DNA of 64,000 bases from NCBI GenBank assembly GCA_043228905.1, contig JBHGNT010000002.1:20522001-20586000 (forward strand), given 5' to 3'. Within the stretch, counting starts at the first letter, position 1, and every line of letters starts with the position of its first letter. The notes under the pieces are model-generated. The model did no database searches, was not told where the DNA came from, and saw nothing but the letters and a program-made list of their open reading frames with translations. The DNA is from Azolla caroliniana (Eukaryota > Polypodiophyta). The translations under genes and the position numbers were made by a program. This document shows, one piece after another, positions 46,201 to 54,145 of the stretch.

Positions 46201-49200
46201 GTGGGGTGATTGGATCATATACACTTTGGAATAATATAGGGGGGATTTGGAGCCTTAACACTTCTCAATTGGGATTGAATGTGTTGCAAAAAGCATTCTA
46301 CTTTTTCCATTTATGGCATTGACTGACAACTTTTTTTTCTCATCACAATTAAATGGCTAGTCTCATCTTTGTTTACTACTCTGCTTATTTCACTTCTGAG
46401 AGCTCCATGGACAGTTCAGTCTTGAGAAAGTGCTGCTATTGTGAGTATTTGATGCATGATCCCAGTGGTTAAAACTGAACTTGTTCTGAGTGTAATGTTA
46501 GTTCATGATTGCGAGAATTTAGGATTTTTGTTCTGAGAGGTACCTTAAGCACTCAATAGTGAACAATGCAATCATATGGAATTGGAGCCTCTTTTCAACT
46601 GTAGCAGTGATGCGAAGATAGTCTATGGGATTCATGTCTATCCAGTTTCTTGAGCTAAGTACAAATAGAATATCCATTTATGTATACGAGGAAAATCCTG
46701 CTGCCATTGTTTCATTTTAAGATTTTGATCAGCATTGAGGGACTTCCCTTCTTTTCCTTATTTCTTTCCCATATGATTTGTCTATGAAGTCATGACTCAC
46801 AGCTACGTTTTCCAATGATTTTTCATACATATGAGTTGTCTATGAAGTTTCTTTCAATGTCTGATATATGTGTGTACATCCAGCTTCCATGCTCCTCTGA
46901 ATAATTTAGATCAGGTTTTCTATGAGAGTTATGACTCACAGCCATGCTTTATTGGGACAATTTGTTTTATTCTTGGGAATTTGGAGGTGGTTTTTGGATC
47001 AATTTCTCCTCTGAAGTTTAAAGTATTATAGCATCCATTACTAGGGAGTAATGGGTGCAAGTGAGGTTTCCATCTCAAAAAGTGTGCATTCAAAAAACGT
47101 TTCGGGTTTTTATGTAGTCTTTTGTTAATGTCTCATGCAATAGATGATATTATCATGATGTTAGGATTCTTATTGTTTATTCTCTTAGTAAAAGTTTTCT
47201 CATTGTGTTGATTCCAGATGCACGGTTTATGCAAATAGAGGTTTGGATAACAATGCTCAGGACCATGATCAGGCCTTGGATGGCATTTTAGGGCTTGGCC
47301 CATCAAATTCATCAATAATTCAGCAGTTGGCTCACCAAATGAAAACTCCTCAAGTCTTTGCCCATTGTTTGGAGGGTGAAGATGGTGGGGGTGGCATCCT
47401 TGTGATAGGACATGTGATGGAGTCTGGGCTATCTTACACGCCGATACAAAGACATCAGTTGAGTATGAGTCTAATGCATGTTTCTTAATTTTAATTCAGT
47501 GCGAATGAATGTATGTATACTCCAAAGAAAAAGAAAGAAAGAGATATTAACATCTTTTAAGAGGCCAAAATGGCCTATAAGACCAAATAAAAGAGATTAC
47601 ATTTCAAAATGTTGTCTCATCTTTGAGAACAAACCAAAATGAATGTAACTAAGTAAAAGTTTAAATAAAAATAAAAGTGACCAAAGAATCTTGTCATATA
47701 TAGATGTAACCCACTTGTGTAGCCCTTGATTGACTTGTAGCATGAGGAGTGATGGGGCTATAGAAAGTTGCCATTGTTCTTTGTTGATGAGCTTGTGTAG
47801 TTGTGTTGTCCAACTTCTCCCTTTGTCTCTTGGGTTCTAGCAAGACCCCAAACACCATTGTACAGTTGCAAACATAGTGCTCTTCAGATTCTACTTTCGG
47901 ATGACTCAATTGGCAAATTCTTTCTTCTAGAGGTGTTCATGCATATCTGCCTACCTCAATCTCTAACAGATGTGGATGAATCCACCTAGCAAGAGATGTT
48001 GTGGGCTGATCCAGGTTCGTCTTTTTCCAATTTGATAATATCAATTTGGATCACTCTATTCTTTTCCTCTTTGGTCATGCATGTTTAGATGGGGACAAAC
48101 CAATCTATCCTGGAACAAGGATAGTGCATTTCTGCTTATGCCATGTTGCCATGTTACTTGAACCATTGTTGTGTTTCAGCTACCAACAATGATTATCTCC
48201 CTGTTCAGCAAATTATTTTGGTTGACACAGGTGCCAACTTTGAGTAACTTCATTTAGGGAGCTCCCAAAGCTGTTGGATATCAGTTTTTGATTGGAATAA
48301 TGCCTTGGTGATTGTTGGGGCTACTCTCATCTTCGCCTAAATCATATCATGGAGCAAAAAAGAAGTGAAGATATGTAAACATAATTGAAGAGCCCTATGA
48401 GACCAAATGAGAAATTACATCTTAAAAGTTAACTTGTCTATGTAGAACTTAAAACTTGAACAAAATAGTGGAACTTTAATGTTTTCAGCAGTGCATTGTG
48501 TAAATATACGAAAGTATCCAGCCAAGTCAAGAAAACATATGCTAGTAGAAATTTATCACTTGATGAATGCTGAAAACATTCAAGGATATTTGAAAATTTA
48601 TATATAGGTACTTAGTTCTTGCTTTAGTAGTTAGAAGCTTATTTTACATAATTAATCTATTTTTTACCATCCATTATAAAGGATTACATATGATAGATGA
48701 GATTAAGAGTTACAGGACCACCTCCATCCATGTTTATGACTAGACTGCTTCCATAATCAGTCCTTAATTATATGTTTTCCTATGAAAAAGGAAATGCATT
48801 TCCAAAAGGTGAAGCGTTTTCCCTAAACATTTAACATATTCCTCTCCGATTCTATTCCAAATATAACTGACCATGAAGCAAAGCCATTGTGAAGCCTATA
48901 TCAGCAGAACTGAAAGGTGAATTAGCTGAAATCTTTCACACATCACCTCAACTGCATGGTATATGAGATTGATCCTTTGGAACAGTAAAAGAATGATGTG
49001 CTTTGAATTGGAGATGGAGCCCTTGTCTGCATGATGACTTTCTTAAGAAATGAATGCTTAATGCGTCCTGATCAATGCATTTACTAACGGATGCATACAT
49101 GAATGCATGTTAACTATGTACGTATATAAATAAGTATTTATTATGGATGTACCAATATTACATACTTCTTTATATGCCATTTGGATACTGAGATGTGCCA

Positions 49201-51349
49201 TTTCAAGGGGTCCATTACAAGATAGATGGTATATATGGAAAATTTCTTTCTATCTTAATTAATGCAAAGGGGTACTATATGAATGTAGGATATGTAAGTG
49301 CCTGACTTCACGTCAGTTTATTGTATGTGGAGTTGATGTCAATTGACAAGAACTGAATGTAGGACATGTAAGTGCCTGACTTTACGTCAGTTTATTGTAT
49401 GTGGAGTTGATGTCAATTGACAAGAACTGAATGTAGGACATGTAAGTGCCTGACTTCTTGTCAGTTTATTGTATGTGGTGTTGATGTCAATTGACAAAAA
49501 CTGAATGTAGGACATGTAAGTGCCTGACTTCTTGTCAGTTTATTGTATGTGGTGTTGATGTCAATTGGCAAGAACTGTTGAAACTTTTTAGAACTTTTAT
49601 ATGTTTGAAGACACTCCTGGAACATATATATGTTTGAAGACACTCCTGGAACATATATATGTTTGAAGACACTCCTGGAACATATATATGTTTGAACCCA
49701 AAAGAAGAAGAACGTGCACATACTATATGGACCTGGTAGTTCTCATTATCTTGTGCTTGGAACTGCTTTAATTTCTCTCAGTTCTATAAAGCACTCTGGC
49801 TGGGGTCATAATTGTTTTAATTTGTTCGTAATAAGCAAAGTGAGTTGGCATCTCCATTGACTTTACATTACCAAATTCATGTTTATGGTATGGCAACTTT
49901 CGGACTTCTACAGAATTTCCTTTTTAGCCATAGAAACTGTATGCCGCATGGGTCATGTAAGAGTGCTCTCAAAAGTCAAAGTCTCAAAGACTTCAAATTC
50001 CAATTTTTAGTATTTTTTTTCTATAGGATGCATTATAATGTCATGTTGAAGAGCATTGAGGTGAATGGTCATTCACTTCAAATAGGCGCTCATCTGAATG
50101 GAACCAGTCAACTCTCTGGGACTATTTTTGATAGTGGAACAACATTGGCCTACGTACCTCAGTCAATATATCAAGAATTTCTTGAAGAGGTATTACAGTG
50201 ATCATTGTGAATGGGCAAAAACGTTTTGTGAGATCAGAATGAAGTTCTATTTTAATGCCTATAATAAGAGCTCAGAATATGTTATGGTCTTTTCTTTTCT
50301 ATTGTTTGACAGATATTTCTCTCTCAAAGTGCAGTATTAATGCAGGACAATGATGAGTTTACATGCATTATACACCATGGCAGGTCATTTCTCGTCTATA
50401 ATCTTTTAAATAGTGGGTGTGAGCTGTTGGAACTTTGCCAAATGGGTATGTTTCTTCTGTTGTTGGACAGCTTGGATGAGGACTTTCCTCTACTCATCTT
50501 CACTTTTGAGGGTGGGGCAAACATGACCATCCCTCCGCATGACTACTTCCTCCGGGTGCAACGAGCAAAGGTCAGAAAAATTTCTACTATTTACAAATCA
50601 TTAAATACATTATGTACATAATTAAGCACATTACTTTACAAAGAACACCTAAATACGAACCATAACTTGTGGGTTGTTCACCAAAATACCCCTATTAGTT
50701 TCTATTTACCAGAATACCCCATATCCCCCGTGGTACAAACCGTAACATGTGGGTTATTTAGTTAGATACCTGAAAGCTCGATGGATTTTGGTGTTTTCTG
50801 CCCTAAAAGATATGATGCTGCTTTTCCTTAACTTCAGTTACATCTTTCAGGATGCCTATTGTTTCGGCTTTCTCAGTTCTCCTGCTGACAGCCCTACTGT
50901 GACAATTCTTGGAGGTTTTGTGTCTTTCATGAAGTGAACATAAAAACTTAATCATTTTATTCATGATTTTTCCCTAATTATATATAACCCTTCATCACTG
51001 CCTTTTAATTGTTGCCTAGCAGACTTGGTGCTCAAGAACAAGTTGGTGGTCTATGATCTTGAGAATCAACGAATTGGTTGGATGGATTATAATTGTAAGA
51101 ATGGATGATCTACAATTGCAAATCGACTAATAATATAATTTATATTTTCTAAGCACACCTAAGTTTTAGAAAAAATTCTATTAATTTTATGCAGGCTCCT
51201 CAAATATTACTGTCCAAACTGGCCGTGAGAATCAAGAAATTTTTGCAACCGTGCTTGGTGGTTCAGAACGTTTATTTCTTGAAACATACCTGAGTGTAAA
51301 TATATTGGCTATTGTATTGCTCATTTTTGTGATTTTAGCACTAGATTAG
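36641..51349 (+). CDS. Atypical (nucellin-like) aspartic protease, ten exons, secretory with hydrophobic C-tail
   Basis: A pepsin-family (A1) protease without the plant-specific insert. Exons: 36641/36686-37083, 44715-44844, 44977-45191, 47218-47457, 50027-50189, 50313-50383, 50471-50570, 50851-50914, 51023-51094, 51195-51349. All junctions are GT-AG and keep frame, giving 535 aa from the ATG at 36686. Several in-frame ATGs lie in an ATGGTG repeat from 36641, so the exact start is open. A hydrophobic signal segment ([15 protein letters not shown]) is followed by a His/Ser-rich pro-region, then [19 protein letters not shown] leading to DTGS (catalytic Asp153). The second DSGT (Asp363) is in [11 protein letters not shown]. 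Further hallmarks are [42 protein letters not shown]. The tail ends [17 protein letters not shown], suggesting a GPI signal or membrane anchor as in plant A36/A39-type relatives. It is probably expressed at the cell surface (inference). Introns 1 (7.6 kb) and 4 hold LINEs. Confidence 0.93.
37165..37220. repeat. Compound microsatellite CG/TG/AG in protease intron 1
   Basis: GC-alternating, then GT-alternating, then a GA run about 80 bp after the exon 1 donor. Confidence 0.9.
37559..37690 (-). mobile_element. PIP-box LINE, 3' tail fragment (copy B)
   Basis: GAGGAGGCCAAAATGGCC-TATAGGAC and the following AACAAGAGATTACAT match the reverse complement of the family 3' UTR. AAAGAAAAG just to the left corresponds to the CTTT-rich end. 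No coding part remains. Confidence 0.7.
37928..38910 (-). mobile_element. PIP-box LINE copy C, in protease intron 1
   Basis: Antisense to the protease gene. From right to left on the minus strand it reads [15 protein letters not shown] (about 38890), [14 protein letters not shown] (about 38700), [47 protein letters not shown] in pieces (38657 onwards), then QRTITTFF (38402-38379), and the 3' UTR with GGCCATTTTGGCC-type sequence near 37940. A one-base loss truncates the frame right after FFSP. Confidence 0.8.
38915..39640 (-). mobile_element. PIP-box LINE copy D, in protease intron 1
   Basis: Antisense to the gene. The open part (39622-39326) contains [40 protein letters not shown] and QRTITTFF (39421-39398), followed by [14 protein letters not shown] frameshift moves the rest ([21 protein letters not shown]) to another frame. 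The tail with TATTGGCCATTTTGGCC lies at about 38950-38975, and the left edge carries GAAAGAAAGAAAG, the complement of a CTTT-rich 3' end. Confidence 0.82.
39641..41000 (-). mobile_element. LINE reverse-transcriptase fragment plus unassigned sequence
   Basis: On the minus strand near 40900-40780 the reading [19 protein letters not shown] is a LINE RT block (compare the FRKAFDTVPRELL type). The stretch 40660-39740 has short open pieces (for example [40 protein letters not shown], and [19 protein letters not shown] in another frame) that I cannot assign to RT or to the post-RT region of copy A. It may be other LINE sequence, a nested insertion, or captured DNA. Confidence 0.5.
41010..41860 (-). 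mobile_element. PIP-box LINE copy E, in protease intron 1
   Basis: Antisense to the gene. Sequence between 41860 and 41600 matches the post-RT part of copy A ([19 protein letters not shown]-like). The segment 41480-41280 holds the conserved tail block and QRTIATFF at 41309-41286. The 3' UTR part runs down to about 41030. It is more decayed than copies C and D. Confidence 0.72.
42258..43122. mobile_element. hAT-like element, GGCTCGGCT variant with GA-repeat core
   Basis: ATTGGCAC is duplicated at 42258-42265 and 43115-43122. The 849-bp element has 16-bp terminal inverted repeats TAGGGATCGGCAACGG / CCGTTGCCGATCCCTA. Subterminal zones carry GGCTCGGCT, GGCTTAGCCGG and AACCGGTTTA in both orientations. 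The centre (42465-42935) is a GA/GGGA microsatellite in which GAACTACATAGAGG recurs every 40-60 bp. It has no transposase and lies in protease intron 1. Confidence 0.9.
43143..43815 (+). mobile_element. LINE C-terminal fragment
   Basis: The open piece 43452-43814 reads [24 protein letters not shown], then [19 protein letters not shown], the Cys/His zinc-like region that closes the ORF of many plant LINEs, then [13 protein letters not shown]. Upstream sequence (43163-43440) is related but carries stops. It is 5'-truncated, and I cannot place its family beyond non-LTR. Confidence 0.65.
43890..44410 (+). repeat. Pyrimidine-rich low-complexity stretch before protease exon 2
   Basis: About 500 bp of CT-rich sequence built from CATCC, CTCATC and CACTC words. 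It leaves two overlapping frames open, which is a composition effect. It ends 300 bp before exon 2. Confidence 0.7.
45192..47217 (+). other. Protease intron 3, nothing recognised
   Basis: 2.0 kb of ordinary AT-rich intron sequence. A phrase about TATGAAGTCATGACTCACAGC (46783-46803) recurs loosely at about 46919-46943. No coding or mobile-element signature was found. Confidence 0.5.
47525..48350 (-). mobile_element. PIP-box LINE copy F, in protease intron 4
   Basis: Antisense to the gene. The open part (47909-47694) reads [16 protein letters not shown], then [15 protein letters not shown] with QRTMATFY at 47783-47760. An internal deletion removes the [14 protein letters not shown] block. Upstream pieces to about 48300 match the post-RT part of copies A and E. 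The tail has GGCCTATAAGACC and AAGAGGCCAAAATGGCC (plus) near 47560-47583 and ends at GAAAAAGAAAGAAAG. A second short tail-like piece lies at 48385-48480. Confidence 0.75.
49281..49576. repeat. Four tandem copies of a 74-bp unit in protease intron 4
   Basis: Units begin GAATGTAGGA at 49281, 49355, 49429 and 49503. Each contains two palindromes: CTGACTT..GTCAG, and the perfect TGTCAATTGACA (changed to TGTCAATTGGCA in the last unit). Confidence 0.95.
49601..49694. repeat. Tandem 29-bp repeat in protease intron 4
   Basis: ATGTTTGAAGACACTCCTGG followed by AACATATAT recurs at 49601, 49630 and 49659, with a partial fourth at 49688. The three full units appear identical. Confidence 0.95.
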
Positions 51350-51981
51350 CTTTTAATAACCAAGACAATACTTGCACTGCTGTACATATGCACAAAGTTC
51401 ATCCAGTAATAAACTTAGGTCGTTATTCTGTTAACCTTCTGAGTTATTGTCACCTTTCATTTAAAGTTCACTTTTAAATATCTTTTAGATATTTGGTGGT
51501 ATTAGTGTCTCAAATTTTGTCCAATGAAATAAAAGGTGGTATATATGAATGTGTTTTTATCCTAGCAATCCTTGAGTCCTTGGCCTACTTGGTTCTTTGG
51601 GTTGGTTTCCTTCAACTTATATAGCCAATTATCGAGTTAAATGAAATTTAACGTTCCAAGTGTTCTTAAACCAGTTGTTATCGAGCATTTGATGGGGTTG
51701 TGTTGATATTAGAATATTTACATTCATGTTGGCCTCAGCTAAGAAAATGAGAAAGTTGGAAAGTATGTTTGAACATATTCAGCAAAGTTCTCTTGAAACT
51801 AAAATATCTCATACTAGTATATGCTAATCCCATAGTGACCACTCGTTACTCTAAAGTAAATGAAGCATTAGCGAAAAGCAGAAGTCTCATGGTAGATATG
51901 AATAAGGTAGTTGGGAGTGAATGCCAATATTAACAGTCAAGTGCTATTTTTCTTAGATTTTCATTCAAGGTGGGGGATTTG

Positions 51982-52209
51982 TGTAAAAATGGTTCACATG
52001 AGTACATATTAGAATTGTTCAAGGTGCCTTCAATCAAGGTGAATTTTCCTATTTCATCATTAGTCAATTTGTCACACTTGTTCTTGCATTATCCAAGTAT
52101 CCTTTATTTATCATTTTGGCTCTAGATAAGAGTCCAACTAAAACTCAACCTACCAGGATGCCCAACAAGCTCATTGTGATGTGTGCTACGAAATATTGTT
52201 CAGATAATT
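51982..52209 (+). repeat. 228-bp segment duplicated exactly at 59243
   Basis: From TGTAAAAATGGTTCACATG to TCAGATAATT the sequence is identical, base for base as I read it, to 59243-59470. This copy lacks flanking direct repeats and so appears to be the source. Confidence 0.93.
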
Positions 52210-52212
52210 ATC

Positions 52213-52762
52213 AAGTGAATCTTTGGGAGGAGTTGTCAAAACATTCACTGATTGTTCTTTTATAATTATTAGATGAATTTCTTGGAGTCATGATTGATAT
52301 GACAATTGATCATTGTCAAATGAATTGTAGGGAGTCATGATTTATGTCTACATTGATTATCATCCATTGATGACTATTAAATGAGCCTTGGGGAGTCATG
52401 ATTGATATCGCCATTGATTATTGTCCATTGATCATTGTCAAATAAATCTTAGTGAGCAATAGCTAAATGTGATCAAAGGTCATCACCTATATATGAATTT
52501 AACACTTTGAACTCGGGGGAGAATATGCCCATTTGATCATTAGCAAATGAATGTGGGGAGTGTGACGGATCATCATGGCCATTGATCATTATGTTGTCTT
52601 AGATAGCAGAATACATTTCTTATTGCAATCTAAACGAAATTCACTATTGCCCATTGATCACTAGCAAAGGAATATGGGAAATGTGATGGATCAACATATC
52701 CGTTCACCATTTTCTTGTCGTAGGTAGAAGAACAAATTTCTTATTAGGATCTATAATGAGTT
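52213..52762. repeat. Degenerate local repeats between the protease and RBCS genes
   Basis: A word set GGGAGTCATGATTGATAT ... ATTGATCATTGTCAAATGAAT recurs at about 60-bp spacing over 52213-52460. A longer block (ATTGATCA.TAGCAAA.GAAT, GGGA.TGTGA.GGATCA, then TTTCTTATT.) occurs at about 52530-52640 and again at 52650-52762. The stretch 51350-53287 otherwise holds no recognised gene. Confidence 0.6.
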
Positions 52763-53287
52763 CACACTACCAAACATGATAGTTGAGCAATAATTATCTT
52801 CCTGCAATAATAAACACCTACGTACGATTAATTCCTTATAAAAGTGTCATTTCTTATCAAAGTGAACCGACACACATCACCAATCATCGTGACCATCAAT
52901 GATTATAGTCATGGGAGGATCCATGTTTATGCGGAGAATTAGATCAAACTTGATTGAGTCATAATTATTAAAATAACGTAACATCTATTCGATTTTGGGC
53001 CTTTGGAAGAGTAGTAAAGGAGCATTGAATTAAAATAACGAAGAAGAGACAAAGGTTTTCAAACGAAAGGAGCGTGGGCCTCCTATAAGGGATACAAACA
53101 AGGGCATGACTATGACAACAAACACTCTAGTAAATGGGCAAGGAGGGGGGGTGTGGCATGAGAGATGATTTTTTTCTTCTAAAAAAAGAGGGACACAAAA
53201 ACATGAAGACCACACACACACTTTGGTCTTGAAAAAAAGGGGATCCACAAGGATGTGGGAGCAAAAGAGAGAAAGAATGGCCCTCTC

Positions 53288-53957
53288 TTACGCGGTTGGC
53301 TTTTGGACTAGGAAGCTAACGACTTGGACTTGGCGCTTGTTGTCGAAGCCGAGGACACGGATGTAGCAGTTGGGGTAGGCCTTCTGGCACTCCTTGATTT
53401 CACGGAGGACAGCACTAGAGTCAGTGCACCCGAACATGGGGAGTTTCCACATGGTCCAATAGCGACCATCGTAGTAGCCGCATCCCTTGAAGTTCTCGCG
53501 GTACACATCTCCGCGGACATCGAACTCGAGGCACGGGATGTACCCTTGGTTAGTGATGTAGGTCACTTGCTTCGAGATTTGCTCGTCAGTGAGGGTGGGC
53601 AAGTAGGACAAGGTCTCGAACTTGGGGTTGTTGTATGGGGGCCACACCTATATGTAATGTACAATACATACATACACATGACAAAGTAGTAGTTACAAGT
53701 TAGTGTTCAAGTTGTGTCATGATGGCTAAGTTCTACCAATGACACTTGGGGGAGGAACCCCCCCTTACCCCTAGGGGACTTACCAACATGCAGCTGACTT
53801 TGCTTCCATTGGAGATGGCCAAGGGTTGAGGTGCCGACTTCCCCGCGAACAATCCGGTGTTGGCCTTGAGGCCGGTGAAGCTCTTGGCGTCGGTGATGGC
53901 GGCAGAGGCCATGCTAGGGGCGGCGGCGCCCAACGAAGCCGAGATGGCGGAGGCCAT
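53288..53957 (-). CDS. RBCS: RuBisCO small subunit precursor (one intron)
   Basis: Nuclear-encoded small subunit of ribulose-1,5-bisphosphate carboxylase/oxygenase, imported into the chloroplast stroma and assembled as the S subunits of the L8S8 enzyme. Exons are 53957-53784 and 53647-53288, with a 136-bp intron (GTAAGT...TATAG), giving 177 aa. A 56-residue Ala/Ser-rich transit peptide ([20 protein letters not shown]...) ends NGSKVSC. The mature part begins [38 protein letters not shown] is the small-subunit signature. The intron splits the mature protein after its second residue, the conserved first intron position of land-plant genes. No second intron is present. The start gives a proper transit peptide; an upstream in-frame ATG at 53996 adds 13 poorly fitting residues. 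It is probably light-regulated, as usual for the family. Confidence 0.97.
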
Positions 53958-54145
53958 TCTAGTTTTAACAGACACAATCAAGTACACACACAGCAAAAGG
54001 CTGCAAGGGGTGGGTGGGTGGGGTGGGGGTGTCCTGGAGCTTTCTTGCTTTTGAGAGTGGGATGGATTGTGTTATTGAGAGGATTGGGTCATCCATCATG
54101 TTTTGCCACCTAAATAGAGTTTAGGGAGAAAGAAGATAAGGAAGT
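53958..54145 (-). promoter_or_regulatory. Candidate RBCS promoter and 5' UTR
   Basis: On the minus strand a TATA-like CTATTTAGG lies at about 54118-54110, roughly 155 bp before the start codon. A GATAAG I-box-type element occurs in reverse orientation near 54134-54139. No G-box CACGTG was seen. A C-rich stretch (G-rich on plus, 54007-54029) would lie in the 5' UTR. Placement is by eye only. Confidence 0.35.
54007..54029 (+). other. Potential G-quadruplex opposite the RBCS 5' UTR
   Basis: Five G runs of three to five bases separated by single T residues lie on the plus strand, which is the template strand for RBCS. Single-nucleotide loops are typical of very stable quadruplexes. The RBCS transcript itself would be C-rich here. 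Confidence 0.75.

Noticed and set aside
49281-49697. CRISPR-like array (regular repeats in protease intron 4)
   Set aside because: Contiguous tandem repeats without unique spacers, in a plant intron.
53324-53689. 121-codon plus-strand frame opposite RBCS exon 2
   Set aside because: Antisense shadow of RBCS with no homology of its own.
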